Source: 2-02-FULL-48-14 sp041645035 (lineage in GTDB: Bacteria > Patescibacteriota > Gracilibacteria > UBA1369 > 2-02-FULL-48-14). From it: a stretch of 64,000 bases of DNA. The stretch is taken from NCBI GenBank assembly GCA_041645035.1, contig JBAZQU010000001.1, positions 42,645 through 106,644 of the forward strand. Direction: 5' to 3'. Each line of letters begins with the position of its first letter. The stretch's first letter is position 1. The notes under the pieces are model-generated. The model saw only the letters and a list, made by a program, of their open reading frames with translations. It was not told where the DNA came from and did not search any database. This document shows, piece after piece, positions 1 to 8,550 of this stretch. The translations under genes were made by a program, and so were the position numbers.

Positions 1-327
1 CCTGATGACGTTCAAAAAGGAACTTATTCAAATGCGGTTTCTGTAAACGTGAACTCCAATGAAGTGGTTCTCGATTTCGGATACCTGCTTCCCAACACAC
101 CTGCACCTATTATCGAAGTGGTGAGCCGTGTGAACATGAATCAACGTACGGCTGAATCCTTCCTTAATGTACTTGCCGGAGCGATGGATGACTTCAAAAA
201 GAAACAAGCTCAAATGGCGGCGCAGCTGGCTGCGCCGGTTGCCCCTCAGGCCACTCCTGCGGCTCCTCAGCAACCCATGGGACCCATGCCGGAAGCTCCA
301 ATACCTCCGTATCCCGCTAATGCGTAA
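1..327 (+). CDS. DUF3467 family protein (5' end missing)
   Basis: The frame is open from the first base, so the true start lies upstream; a GTG at 49 is internal. The visible part reads PDDVQKGTYSNAVSV..., then a VLDFGYLLPN segment and an RVNMNQRTAESFL segment. This matches my recollection of the small DUF3467 family, whose function is unknown. The last ~30 residues are a low-complexity tail rich in Ala, Pro, Gln and Met. A T-rich run (about 341-348) follows the stop but no convincing hairpin precedes it. The family call rests on motif recall. Confidence 0.7.
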   Translation, partial: PDDVQKGTYSNAVSVNVNSNEVVLDFGYLLPNTPAPIIEVVSRVNMNQRTAESFLNVLAGAMDDFKKKQAQMAAQLAAPVAPQATPAAPQQPMGPMPEAPIPPYPANA

Positions 328-365
328 GTCTTGCACGGGGGTCTTTTTTTAGGCATGCTGCGTCT

Positions 366-818
366 ATGCGCGCAGTGGTTCAACGAGTCCTTGAGGCTCG
401 CGTTATCGTCAATAAAGAAACCGTGGGTCAAATAGGGCCCGGTTTGTTGGTTTATCTTGGGGTGCAAAAAGGCGATAGCAACGACGACATGCTGTGGACT
501 GCCGAGAAAGTGATTAGGATGCGCATTTTTCCGGATTCGAAAGAGCACATGCAGTATCCGGTGACCGAAATTGCGGGCGGGATTTTGGTGATTTCACAAT
601 TCACTTTGTGTGCGGATGTGAATAATGGGGCGCGGCCCGATTTTCATTTGGCGGAAAATCCCGCGGAAGCCGAAGCCATGTATGAAGCTTTTGTTTTATA
701 TCTGTCGGGGAAGGGGGTTCCGGTGCAAACGGGTCAGTTTGGAGCAATGATGCGTGTGGAAAGCGTGAACGACGGTCCGCTCACGATACTCCTTGATTCA
801 AAGGAGAAAGTCGCTTAA
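366..818 (+). CDS. dtd: D-aminoacyl-tRNA deacylase
   Basis: This 150-residue protein hydrolyses D-aminoacyl-tRNAs (D-Tyr-tRNA and also Gly-tRNA-Ala), recycling tRNA mischarged with D-amino acids. It has the family start MRAVVQRV, the SQFTL catalytic-loop motif near residue 78 and the C-terminal NDGPLTILLDS motif, which corresponds to the cross-subunit Gly-cisPro-like signature; here it reads GPL where GPV is usual. Length is normal for the family. It lies 9 bp upstream of the glycyl-tRNA synthetase, so the two are probably co-transcribed. That pairing is sensible because Dtd also proofreads glycine mischarged on tRNA-Ala. Confidence 0.95.
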   Translation: MRAVVQRVLEARVIVNKETVGQIGPGLLVYLGVQKGDSNDDMLWTAEKVIRMRIFPDSKEHMQYPVTEIAGGILVISQFTLCADVNNGARPDFHLAENPAEAEAMYEAFVLYLSGKGVPVQTGQFGAMMRVESVNDGPLTILLDSKEKVA

Positions 819-827
819 GATTGCAGC

Positions 828-2186
828 ATGCCAAAAATGGACGAAGTCATGTCACTCTGTAAACGACGCGGTTTTGTGTATCCGGGCAGTGAGATTTATG
901 GCGGACTTGCGAACACCTGGGACTACGGACCTTACGGGGCCGTTCTTAAACGAAACATTTTAAACCTGTGGTGGAAGACTTTTATTGAAGATCGTGATGA
1001 CATGCTGGGGCTCGATAGCGCCATTTTGATGAATCCCCGTGTGTGGGAAGCTTCCGGTCACGTGGCAAATTTTGCGGATCCTTTGATGGACTGCAAAAAC
1101 TGCAAAGAACGTGTGCGTGGGGACAAACTTTTGGAAGAACATTTAAAAGAAACCATTGCCGGGCTCAGCAACGATGAAATTTATGATCGCATCATGGACG
1201 AGAAAGTCCCATGCCCCAAATGTGGAAAGGTGAACTGGACTCAACCTCGCGCTTTCAATCTGATGTTTAAGACTTATCAAGGGGTGATTGAAGACACGGC
1301 GGAGCAGATTTACCTCCGTCCGGAAACGGCGCAGGGAATTTTTGTGAATTTCAAAAATATTCTGGATTCCATGCGAGTTCGTTTGCCATTTGGAGTGGGT
1401 CAGTATGGGAAATCCTTCCGAAACGAGATCACGCCGGGGAACTTTATTTTCCGCACGCGTGAATTTGAGCAGCTCGAAATTGAATATTTTGTGCGGCCCG
1501 AAGATTCTGAAAAGTATTTCGATCAATGGGTGGAAGATTTCAAAAAGTTTTTTGCCGCGCTTGGAGTCTCCGAAAGTAAATTGCGCCTCCGTTACCACGG
1601 GAAAGAAGAACTTTCGCACTACTCCTCCAAAACAGTAGATTTTGAGTACGAGTACCCCTTTGGCTGGGGAGAATTGATGGGAATTGCGCACCGTGGAACT
1701 TATGACCTCGATCAACACACCAAGTTTTCAGGGGAAAAACTGCAATACCGTGATCCGGTGACCAATGAAGTGTTCGTGCCGCACGTGGTGGAACCGGCCC
1801 TCGGCCTTACTCGCAGCGTTTTGATTGTTTTGCTGAGCGCTTATGAAGAGCAGGAACTCGAAGATGGCGAAAAACGCACAGTATTGCACTTCATGCCTGC
1901 TATCGCTCCGGTTCAAGTGGCCGTTTTTCCTCTGCAAAAGCAACAAAGCGAACCGGCAACGGAGCTTTACAAGCAGCTTAAAAAACAATTCCGTGCCGAA
2001 TACGACGAAAACGGCGCCATCGGTAAGCGCTATCGTCGTCAGGATGAGATCGGGACGCCTCTTTGTATCACTTATGATTTTGATTCCGATACAGATGCTT
2101 GCGTCACGGTTCGAGATCGCGACAGCATGAAACAAGAACGGGTGAAGATTGAGAAGGTGGAAGGGTACCTGAGGGAGAGGTTGTAA
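828..2186 (+). CDS. glyQS: Glycyl-tRNA synthetase, single-chain class II type
   Basis: This enzyme of 452 residues charges tRNA-Gly. It is the homodimeric class II form found in archaea, eukaryotes, Thermus and many CPR bacteria, not the alpha2beta2 form. Visible features are the N-terminal FVYPGSEIYGG-LANTWDYGP-G block, two CxxC pairs in the insertion (CKNC near residue 87 and CPKC near 127) likely to bind zinc, motif 2 (FRNEITP...FRTREFEQ), and motif 3 (EPALGLTRSVL). A C-terminal anticodon-binding domain begins around residue 345 (FMPAIAPVQVAVFPL). The ATG at 828 has no good Shine-Dalgarno and sits 9 bp after dtd. Confidence 0.96.
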   Translation: MPKMDEVMSLCKRRGFVYPGSEIYGGLANTWDYGPYGAVLKRNILNLWWKTFIEDRDDMLGLDSAILMNPRVWEASGHVANFADPLMDCKNCKERVRGDKLLEEHLKETIAGLSNDEIYDRIMDEKVPCPKCGKVNWTQPRAFNLMFKTYQGVIEDTAEQIYLRPETAQGIFVNFKNILDSMRVRLPFGVGQYGKSFRNEITPGNFIFRTREFEQLEIEYFVRPEDSEKYFDQWVEDFKKFFAALGVSESKLRLRYHGKEELSHYSSKTVDFEYEYPFGWGELMGIAHRGTYDLDQHTKFSGEKLQYRDPVTNEVFVPHVVEPALGLTRSVLIVLLSAYEEQELEDGEKRTVLHFMPAIAPVQVAVFPLQKQQSEPATELYKQLKKQFRAEYDENGAIGKRYRRQDEIGTPLCITYDFDSDTDACVTVRDRDSMKQERVKIEKVEGYLRERL

Positions 2187-2200
2187 AGAGGGGGGTAGGG

Positions 2201-2229
2201 TTGTGAAATCTCGGGTTTTCTGCTATAAT
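2201..2229 (+). promoter_or_regulatory. Promoter for the T4SS-like ATPase operon
   Basis: TTGTGA at 2201-2206 is followed after 17 bp by TATAAT at 2224-2229, with a TG extension (TGCTATAAT). The start codon of the next gene is 27 bp downstream and no Shine-Dalgarno is visible. The -10 box and leader closely resemble those before the surface protein (start 16454) and the 1271-residue protein (start 49789). Confidence 0.8.
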
Positions 2230-2256
2230 TATAAGATTAAAAACAAATAAAAACGT

Positions 2257-4953
2257 ATGGCACCGCTTCTGGCTAGTCTGGCAACGACATGGGAAGGCCT
2301 AAAACCCCTTATTTTACAGGCTTATCTTTGGGTGGATGGAAACTGGAATTGGGTGGTTTTAGAGCTATTTGTGCTTTTGGTAGCGCTGCGCTTGATACCG
2401 TGGAGCGTTAGGCAGTTTTATGAATACTGGGTATCGAGTAAGCGCGTGTTTATTCAGATTACGATGCCTCGTGAAGAGTCGACCAAGGACAAGGAAAATG
2501 CGACGGAAAAGGATTTCCGCGAACGAGTTGGGATTATGGAACAGCTTTATCGTGCCATGCATGAGATTCGGGAGCTCAGTTTGGGTAACCGCATTATGGT
2601 TTGGTTCTTTAAGCGCGATACGATCTCTTTTGAAATCCATGCGCATCACAAGGACATCACTTTTTATGTTTCGGTTCACCCGTACTACAGCGAAATTCTT
2701 GAAAAACAGATTACGTCCTATTACCCCAGTGCTTCGATAGAATACGGGAAGCCCGAGAGTTTGCAGCCTAAAGAACTGGAAAAGACAAACACGCTGAAGG
2801 GTTATTATCTCTATTTAAAACGGCTGAACTGGTATCCGCTTAAGACTTATAAAACAATTGAGAATGACTCTTTGAATGATTTCACCAACGTGCTTTCGAA
2901 ACTGCAAGAGAATGAAAGGGCCATGATCCAAATCATGATTCAGCCCCGTTCCGCAAAGTGGCAGGAGGAAGCAAGGAATTTTGCGGTAGCTCTTTTTAAA
3001 AACAAAAAGCCGGAAACGCACGGTTTCCTCCGAAAATTCTTTGGAATATTTTCCTGGCTGTTTACCGCTACGGTTTTTGGCTACGATACGGCGGAAAAGG
3101 ACAGCCCTCCGCCCGGAGCCAAGACCGGAGATTCCTATGTTCGTATGCTTCAGACCGACGAAGAGTTGGCCAAACATGTGGGAGAAAAATGTGGCCAAGT
3201 GGGCTTTGACACGGTTATTCGCATTATGGCTTCGTCCGACAAAGGAGAAAGTCAGTGTGACAGCATTCTAAACGGGCTCTTTGTTGCCTTCAACGTCACT
3301 AAGGACGCGGCTTCCAACTGGTTCCAGGCGCGACGTCTCATCCCGATTGATTCCATTAATAACCCGATTTTGAACGGGTCAATGCAGGCTCGTGCCTTTA
3401 AATTCGGGGAAAAAATTTCAATTTTAAACCCGGAAGAATTGGCCTCGCTTTTCCACTTTCCGAATAGCCGTTACAACTACACACCGATTATTAAATGGCT
3501 TTCCTACAAAGTATTGCCCGCACCCACGGATCTTCCGGAAGAAGGAATTTTGCTGGGTTACAACGTTTATCGTGGGGCTAAACGCGAGGTTCATTTCAAG
3601 AAAAACGATCGCGCCCGTCACCACTATATTATTGGACAAACCGGAACAGGTAAATCCGCCTTTCTCAGTTACATGGCACGCCAGGATATAATCAATGGGG
3701 AAGGAGTTTGTGTGATTGATCCGCACGGGGATTTGATTGAAGAACTTTTGCAGTTCATTCCAAAGGAGCGCGCTAAGGACGTGATTATTTTCGATCCGTC
3801 CGACATGGAGCGGCCCATGGGGCTGAACATGCTTGAGGCCAAAACCCCCGAGCAGCAAGATATGGCCTCCAGTCAGGCGACGGAAATTTTCATCAAGATA
3901 TTCGGAGACGAAATTTTTGGACCGCGTATCCAGCACTATTTCCGCAATGCGTGTTTGACGTTGATGGAAGACCCGGATGAAGGGGCTACGCTCATTGATG
4001 TGCCGCGAATTTTTGTGGACGACGAGTTTATGCGTTACAAAGTTTCGAAGGTAAAAAATCCAGTGGTGAAATCGTTCTGGGAACATGAGTATGCCAGCAC
4101 GGGAGATCGTGAAAGGCAGGAAATGATTCCGTACTTCTCGGCAAAATTCGGGCCGTTTATTACGAACTCAATCATGCGTAATACTATTGGACAAGCGAAG
4201 TCCGGCTTCAACATTCGTGAAGTGATGGATAATAAAAAGATTCTTCTGGTAAACCTTTCAAAGGGTAAACTGGGGGCTCTTAATACGCAGCTGCTCGGTC
4301 TGGTGCTGGTGGCTCAAATTCAGCAGGCGGCTATGGGTCGCGTGGATATACCGGAAGCCGATCGTAAAGATTTTTACCTTTACGTGGATGAGTTCCAAAA
4401 TTTTGCCACGGACACGTTCTGTTCCATTCTTTCTGAAGCTCGAAAATACAGACTGTGTTTGATTATGGCTCACCAATATATCGGGCAGCTCACGGTTTCT
4501 AAATTCGGACAAACCAGCACGCAAATCCGCGATGCCGTGTTTGGTAACGTGGGCACGCTGCAATCCTTTAAAATTGGTGCGGAAGATGCCGAATACCTGA
4601 CCAAAGAATATGCGCCGGTACTTACGGAGCAAGACGTCATTGGTATTTCTAATTATAAGGCCTACATAAAACTCAACATAAACAGTTCCACTTCGCGTCC
4701 GTTCTCGCTTGAAACCATTTGGGATATGACAAAGGCGAACCCCAAAGTGCGCGACGTGGTGAAGCAGTACTCACGCATGAAATATGGCCGAAAGAAACTT
4801 TTTGTGGAACAAGAAATTGCGGCACGCATCGGAATCGACATGAATGATCTTGGCGCGGACGTTAAACCCGACTACACTGCAGAGGTAAATCTGGCCGCCC
4901 CTGCGGCCGACCCTCAATCTCCTATCCCGCCTACGCCCAATGGAGCAGCCTGA
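2257..4953 (+). CDS. T4SS-like membrane ATPase (VirB4/TraG/VirD4 type DNA-transfer ATPase)
   Basis: This protein of 898 residues has an N-terminal hydrophobic segment around residues 28-48 (NWVVLELFVLLVALRLIPW) and a large cytoplasmic part. Walker A is GQTGTGKS at residues 460-467 and Walker B is LYVDEF near 708-713, followed by an arginine-rich C-terminal segment. The fold class is the FtsK/HerA-type ATPase used in conjugative DNA transfer and type IV secretion. In CPR bacteria such proteins occur without a full T4SS and are thought to energise pili or DNA movement. A tail rich in Pro and Ala ends the protein. It overlaps the next gene by 14 bp. A pilin-like gene at 34888-35409 could be a partner, but the link is inference. 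Confidence 0.85.
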   Translation: MAPLLASLATTWEGLKPLILQAYLWVDGNWNWVVLELFVLLVALRLIPWSVRQFYEYWVSSKRVFIQITMPREESTKDKENATEKDFRERVGIMEQLYRAMHEIRELSLGNRIMVWFFKRDTISFEIHAHHKDITFYVSVHPYYSEILEKQITSYYPSASIEYGKPESLQPKELEKTNTLKGYYLYLKRLNWYPLKTYKTIENDSLNDFTNVLSKLQENERAMIQIMIQPRSAKWQEEARNFAVALFKNKKPETHGFLRKFFGIFSWLFTATVFGYDTAEKDSPPPGAKTGDSYVRMLQTDEELAKHVGEKCGQVGFDTVIRIMASSDKGESQCDSILNGLFVAFNVTKDAASNWFQARRLIPIDSINNPILNGSMQARAFKFGEKISILNPEELASLFHFPNSRYNYTPIIKWLSYKVLPAPTDLPEEGILLGYNVYRGAKREVHFKKNDRARHHYIIGQTGTGKSAFLSYMARQDIINGEGVCVIDPHGDLIEELLQFIPKERAKDVIIFDPSDMERPMGLNMLEAKTPEQQDMASSQATEIFIKIFGDEIFGPRIQHYFRNACLTLMEDPDEGATLIDVPRIFVDDEFMRYKVSKVKNPVVKSFWEHEYASTGDRERQEMIPYFSAKFGPFITNSIMRNTIGQAKSGFNIREVMDNKKILLVNLSKGKLGALNTQLLGLVLVAQIQQAAMGRVDIPEADRKDFYLYVDEFQNFATDTFCSILSEARKYRLCLIMAHQYIGQLTVSKFGQTSTQIRDAVFGNVGTLQSFKIGAEDAEYLTKEYAPVLTEQDVIGISNYKAYIKLNINSSTSRPFSLETIWDMTKANPKVRDVVKQYSRMKYGRKKLFVEQEIAARIGIDMNDLGADVKPDYTAEVNLAAPAADPQSPIPPTPNGAA

Positions 4954-6121
4954 AGAATATAATGTAATCCACATCGGTCCCGAACTACAATCGGTGGATG
5001 CGGTGTTTGTGAAGCAGGCCAAGCGAAGCAAGCTGGTGAGCATGGCGGCTTTTGTGTCAGTCGGGATAATGATGTTTGGACTCATTTTCGTGAATGCTTC
5101 TTTAAAGGCTTCGCTCGGAGAACAGCAAAAGCAAATTACGGGGCTCATCGATGAAGTGGGGCAACTCAGTCAGACGAACTTCAGTCTTTCCGAGCAAGTG
5201 AGTTCGCAGGAAGGCGTGCTTCAATCCATTGAAGATGATTTTTCAAGTTTGGGTGAGGCAATTCAGTCGGGCGACAGTTCCGGCATTCAAAATGTTTTTT
5301 CCGGTATCTTGTCCCGCGTAGCCACAGAAGGTCAGACGACGGTAAGTTTATCCGGCGAAGCTCCTGTCGAAACCATTGATGATAATACTTTCGATGTATT
5401 GGTACTTGGGACCAACGGCGCGCACACGGATACTATTATCGTGGCGAGCATCAACGTTGAAAAAAAGAAAATTTCTTTGTTCTCCATCCCGCGCGATCTC
5501 TATATCAACGGCCGACGAATCAATGAATATTACACGTATTATGGAGTAGAGCAGCTGGGTAGAATGGTTTCATCGGTGACGGGTCTTGAAATGGATCAGT
5601 ACGTGCAAGTGGACCTGAAGGGTTTTGAGGAAATTGTGGATATTTTGGGCGGGTTGGATGTTTATGTGGCAGAGTCTATTTATGATGGGTTGTATCCGAA
5701 CGGGAATGGGGGCTACAGCGCTTATTCCATTGAAGCGGGTCAATATCACATGACCGGCGAAGAAGCCCTGCGTTACGCACGCAGTCGCAAATCCACTTCC
5801 GACTTTGATCGTGCCGAACGCCAACAGACCATTTTGTCGGCCATACGCACCAAAGCCATTCAGCTTGACGGCGTAATGGGGATGAAGGAGCTCACGAAAC
5901 TCTTCCAAACTGTCATTGAAAACACCACCACCGACATCGATTTACTCGACCTGGTTGGCTATTACTATGATTATCAGGGTTACGACCTCAACACGGGTTT
6001 TGTGCTCACCAGCGGGAATTACCTGTTCTCTCTCATCAACGAAAGCGGGGCTTATATTTTGCTTCCCAGAGGCGAAAATTTTTCAGAAATTCATAAGGTG
6101 ATTTCTGAACTTGTAAACTAA
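4940..6121 (+). CDS. LytR-CpsA-Psr (LCP) family protein
   Basis: LCP proteins transfer undecaprenyl-linked glycopolymers onto peptidoglycan outside the membrane. The 393-residue protein has a short cytoplasmic N-terminus, one transmembrane helix about residues 35-55 and a coiled-coil stalk around 58-110. The LCP domain then runs from FDVLVLGTNGAHTDTIIVA through ISLFSIPRD to the arginine-rich HMTGEEALRYARSRKSTSDFDRAERQQ block, which contains the pyrophosphate-binding arginines and the catalytic aspartate region. It overlaps the ATPase gene by 14 bp, so the two are translationally coupled. Confidence 0.93.
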   Translation: MEQPEEYNVIHIGPELQSVDAVFVKQAKRSKLVSMAAFVSVGIMMFGLIFVNASLKASLGEQQKQITGLIDEVGQLSQTNFSLSEQVSSQEGVLQSIEDDFSSLGEAIQSGDSSGIQNVFSGILSRVATEGQTTVSLSGEAPVETIDDNTFDVLVLGTNGAHTDTIIVASINVEKKKISLFSIPRDLYINGRRINEYYTYYGVEQLGRMVSSVTGLEMDQYVQVDLKGFEEIVDILGGLDVYVAESIYDGLYPNGNGGYSAYSIEAGQYHMTGEEALRYARSRKSTSDFDRAERQQTILSAIRTKAIQLDGVMGMKELTKLFQTVIENTTTDIDLLDLVGYYYDYQGYDLNTGFVLTSGNYLFSLINESGAYILLPRGENFSEIHKVISELVN

Positions 6122-6148
6122 AAGAGCGGCTGCTAGAGTGCCTTGGTC

Positions 6149-6760
6149 ATGATTTCGAAAACAACTTTTGTCATTGTCGATTTGGAAACCACAGGGCTGC
6201 ACGCGGGGCTGGATAGTATTGTGGAAGTCGCTGCGGTGAAAGTGGTTGATGGAGAGGTGGTGGGTGAGTGGGACAGTATGGTGAATCCCGGAGTTTTTCT
6301 ACCGCTGGAATGTACTCAAATTACGGGGATTACTACCGAAATGGTGCAGGATTCGCCGCTTTTTGCGGACATCGTGGATGACTATTTAAATTTCATTGGC
6401 AGTGATTCTGTATTTGTGGCTCACAATGTGGAATTTGATCGCGAGTTTTTAAATAAGCAGCTGGAAAAAATGCAGCGACCCATGCTGCCCAATCCTTACC
6501 TTTGCACGTTCAAACTCGCGAAATTAGTGCATCCCAATTTGTCTAAATATGGTCTGAGCAGTTTGTGCACCGCTTTTGGAATCGAACTTCCTCAGGCACA
6601 CCGCGCTTTGCACGATGCCCGCGCCACCGCTCAATTATTGGTCAAATTTTTGCGGGTTTTGCAAAACGGCGGCCTCAAAGACGTAAAAGACATTCCCCAT
6701 ATTCAAAACCTGCCCAAAGAAACGAGCAAGAGTGCGGACGGGCAAGTGAGTTTGTTCTAA
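6149..6760 (+). CDS. DnaQ-like 3'-5' exonuclease (DEDDh)
   Basis: This exonuclease of about 203 residues carries the DEDDh motifs: VDLETTG (Exo I), HNVEFDREFL (Exo II) and HRALHDA (Exo III). These occur in the DNA polymerase III epsilon subunit and its stand-alone paralogues. No polymerase or helicase domain is attached. ATG 6149 is preferred over the in-frame TTG at 6143, because a TGCTAGAGT extended -10-like box at 6131-6139 would start transcription about at the ATG. It could be the replicative proofreader or a repair nuclease; the sequence does not decide. Confidence 0.88.
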   Translation: MISKTTFVIVDLETTGLHAGLDSIVEVAAVKVVDGEVVGEWDSMVNPGVFLPLECTQITGITTEMVQDSPLFADIVDDYLNFIGSDSVFVAHNVEFDREFLNKQLEKMQRPMLPNPYLCTFKLAKLVHPNLSKYGLSSLCTAFGIELPQAHRALHDARATAQLLVKFLRVLQNGGLKDVKDIPHIQNLPKETSKSADGQVSLF

Positions 6761-6764
6761 TTGG

Positions 6765-6793
6765 TTGCGTATATAAATGCTCCACATTATAAT
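6765..6793 (+). promoter_or_regulatory. Promoter of the VapBC-type module
   Basis: TTGCGT at 6765-6770, a 17-bp spacer and a perfect TATAAT at 6788-6793. It lies 20 bp before ATG 6814. This supports 6814 as the antitoxin start instead of the upstream in-frame TTG at 6761, which would lie before the transcription start. Confidence 0.65.
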
Positions 6794-6813
6794 TGTGACG
6801 GTTTAAAAAATCA

Positions 6814-6964
6814 TATGCCTAAACTTCTTGAAAAAATCGCTCCGGTTACTCTGCAAATTAAAGCAATTCCTAAAAGTTGGGTTTTGGCTGCCGGTTTAGC
6901 TGTTAAGAAGAAGAAAGCTCTTGAAAGGCATTTAAAAATTGTACGAAACGACTGGGTTAACTGA
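6814..6964 (+). CDS. Probable VapB-like antitoxin (49 aa)
   Basis: This short basic protein of about 49 residues starts MPKLLEKIAPVTLQIKAIP and ends in a Lys-rich helix (VKKKKALERHLKIVRNDWVN). I do not recognise a named DNA-binding fold. It is called an antitoxin because its stop codon overlaps the start of a PIN-domain gene by one base (TGATG), it has its own promoter, and its size suits a toxin partner. The region is more AT-rich than its neighbours, which suggests acquisition. Confidence 0.6.
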
Positions 6965-7335
6965 TGACAATAGACACAAACATTCTCATTGCTTACCTTG
7001 CCGGTGAAGAGAAAACCATTAAGTTTTTGAGTACGTGGAGAATGCAAGGTGGTTATTTTTATCTGCCCACGATCGTTGAGGCAGAGCTGTTTTCTTTTGA
7101 TGGTTGGACGGTGAAGGAAGAAGAGCTGATCAAACTTTTTCTTAAAGAAAATTTTATTTCAGTTCCCTTTGATCGTGAGCTTGTAAATATTGCCGCCAGC
7201 ATACGTAAAAAGACGAAAATTAAGATGCCTGATGCAATTATTGCAGCGACGGCGCTTCACACAGGTACGTCACTTTTGACAAGAAATGTGAAGGATTTCA
7301 AAAAAGTGAAGGGGTTAAACCTGTTGGAGGCGTGA
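6964..7335 (+). CDS. PIN-domain toxin, VapC type
   Basis: PIN domains are Mg-dependent ribonucleases; VapC toxins cut tRNA or rRNA to arrest translation. The 123-residue protein shows the acidic quartet in order: TIDTNILIAYL at the N-terminus, VEAELFS near residue 43, MPDAIIAATAL near 93 and a final LTRNVKDFKK segment. It overlaps the small upstream gene by one base, as in toxin-antitoxin operons. Confidence 0.9.
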   Translation: MTIDTNILIAYLAGEEKTIKFLSTWRMQGGYFYLPTIVEAELFSFDGWTVKEEELIKLFLKENFISVPFDRELVNIAASIRKKTKIKMPDAIIAATALHTGTSLLTRNVKDFKKVKGLNLLEA

Positions 7336-7484
7336 GGGTTTGATATAATCTATTTTGTATTATATAAACATTTGAGGAATGCAAGGCAGACATTTTGATG
7401 GTATGCTCCAGGAATGCAAAAAAGAAGTAAAATCTGTGATTTCGGGTTTGGATCCAAACTAAAAAAAGCTTTTCTTTGTCAAAT

Positions 7485-7559
7485 TGGTTGCGGGGGTTGG
7501 ATTCGAACCAACGACCTCCGGGTTATGAGCCCGACGAGCTGCCACTGCTCTACCCCGCA
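7485..7559 (-). tRNA. Initiator tRNA-fMet (CAU)
   Basis: On the minus strand the gene folds as a cloverleaf with anticodon CAU, the GGG/CCC anticodon-stem triplet typical of initiators, A11:U24 in the D stem, discriminator A73 and an encoded CCA (complement of 7485-7487). Position 1 is U and position 72 is A, so a weak U1:A72 pair replaces the usual C1xA72 mismatch. No strong terminator follows; a short AAAAGC plus T7 tract on the minus strand lies 20 bp downstream. Confidence 0.93.
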
Positions 7560-7612
7560 GGGGGAATATACGAGTTTTCAACCTAATAAGCAAGTGCTAC
7601 ACTGCACCCGCT

Positions 7613-8149
7613 ATGTTATCTGTAATATTACTTTCGTTTAGCCTCGCTTTGGATGCCGTTTCGGTGTCCATTGCGGAGGGGGCGATGGGGCGGGAAAATC
7701 GGCTTATTTTGGGCCTAAAGTTGGCCTTGGTTTTTGGTTTATTCCAAGCGGGTATGGCTGCGCTCGGCGTTATGGCAAACGGTGTATTTGCAAGCGGTCT
7801 GGATGACATTGATCACTGGATTGCTTTTGCTATTTTCATTCTTTTGGGTTTAAACATGCTCAGAGAAGCTTTCGATAAAGATAAAAAAATTCCCAAGACA
7901 CTTTCGTGGAAAGTATTGTTTTTATTGGGAATCGCAACCAGCATAGATGCCTTGGCCGCCGGTTTGACCTTGCCGATGTTCACTTTTCCGGTGGGTCTAA
8001 GCGTACTTCTCATTGGAGGCGTTACTTTTGTACTCTGTTATTTTGCCGCATTTTTTGGAAGTTCCTTAAAGACCCGCTTTAAAAAGATTCCATTGGAAGC
8101 GGTGGGCGGGGTTTTGCTTATTGGACTTGGGATAAGTGCACTTCTATAA
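7613..8149 (+). CDS. mntP: MntP-family manganese efflux pump
   Basis: This 178-residue protein has about six membrane helices and two internally repeated acidic motifs, SLALDAVSVS near residue 9 and ATSIDALAAG near 105. These match the duplicated aspartate motifs of MntP (YebN), which exports Mn2+ across the inner membrane. It ends with the GLGISALL helix. No yybP-ykoY manganese riboswitch is visible upstream; that space holds the antisense tRNA-fMet. Length matches the family. Confidence 0.87.
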   Translation: MLSVILLSFSLALDAVSVSIAEGAMGRENRLILGLKLALVFGLFQAGMAALGVMANGVFASGLDDIDHWIAFAIFILLGLNMLREAFDKDKKIPKTLSWKVLFLLGIATSIDALAAGLTLPMFTFPVGLSVLLIGGVTFVLCYFAAFFGSSLKTRFKKIPLEAVGGVLLIGLGISALL

Positions 8150-8175
8150 AAAACAGGAAATACTTTTTTAATAAG

Positions 8176-8190
8176 CTCAGCTTCGCTGAG
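8176..8190. repeat. 6-bp hairpin with 3-nt loop at the tRNA-Met 3' trailer
   Basis: CTCAGC-TTC-GCTGAG is a perfect stem-loop between the convergent mntP and tRNA-Met genes. It lies 7 bp past the tRNA 3' end as read on the minus strand. No T-tract follows on the minus strand, so factor-independent termination is doubtful. The same design (6-bp stem, TTC loop) follows tRNA-Leu at 41774-41788. Confidence 0.6.
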
Positions 8191-8197
8191 TGGAGGG

Positions 8198-8274
8198 TGG
8201 TGGCTGGAGGCAGATTTGAACTGCCGACCCCGGGCTTATGAGTCCCGTGCTCTAACCAACTGAGCTACCCAGCC
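8198..8274 (-). tRNA. Elongator tRNA-Met (CAU)
   Basis: The minus strand gives a full cloverleaf: 7-bp acceptor (GGCTGGG), D arm GTAGCTCAGTTGGTTAGAGC, anticodon loop CTCATAA, T arm with TTCAAAT, A73 and encoded CCA. The anticodon CAU could be Met or lysidine-modified Ile2. The acceptor and D-arm sequence resembles elongator tRNA-Met much more than tRNA-Ile2, so Met is preferred. Confidence 0.88.
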
Positions 8275-8324
8275 ACGCGGAGCAGTTTAGGGAAAAAGCC
8301 CGTTTTTGGCAAGGTAACTAAACA

Positions 8325-8536
8325 TGAATCCATAAATTTACAATCAGTTAAAAGCTTTTTGAAGGAGGCTCGGTACGAAAGCCCTTATGTACTTCGCCTT
8401 CCTCCAAAAAGCTTAGCTGTAAATTCTTGGATTCTTTTCATCGTAGTTTCCCTCTGGGCCGGTGAAGCACATGAAGGCTCCCGTGCTGAAGCGGCTCAGA
8501 GGGAAACTCTAAACGGGAAAGGAATTTATGGATTCA
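8325..8536. repeat. 212-bp structured inverted-repeat element (noncoding, MITE-like)
   Basis: The gene-free stretch 8275-8611 contains this element. Its ends are a perfect 14-bp inverted repeat (TGAATCCATAAATT at 8325 and its complement ending at 8536). A third, imperfect complement lies at 8418-8434. Inside are two long hairpins. One is built on AAGCTTTTTG pairing with CAAAAAGCTT and extended by the outer repeat. The other has a perfect 12-bp stem AGTTTCCCTCTG / CAGAGGGAAACT enclosing AGCAC / GTGCT. No plausible protein is encoded. It may be a small transposable element or a structured RNA; no clear target duplication is seen. A related 19-bp end (17/19) recurs at 40373-40391. Confidence 0.65.
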
Positions 8537-8550
8537 CGTAACGTCTATGA

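Noticed and set aside
7446..7459. 14-bp perfect palindrome GTTTGGATCCAAAC
   Set aside because: No loop for a hairpin, no partner site and no clear gene to regulate; could be chance.
7414..7641. 75-residue frame across the tRNA-fMet gene
   Set aside because: It is the translation of the antisense strand of the tRNA (the familiar GWIRTNDLRVMSPTS-like artefact); no start context or family.
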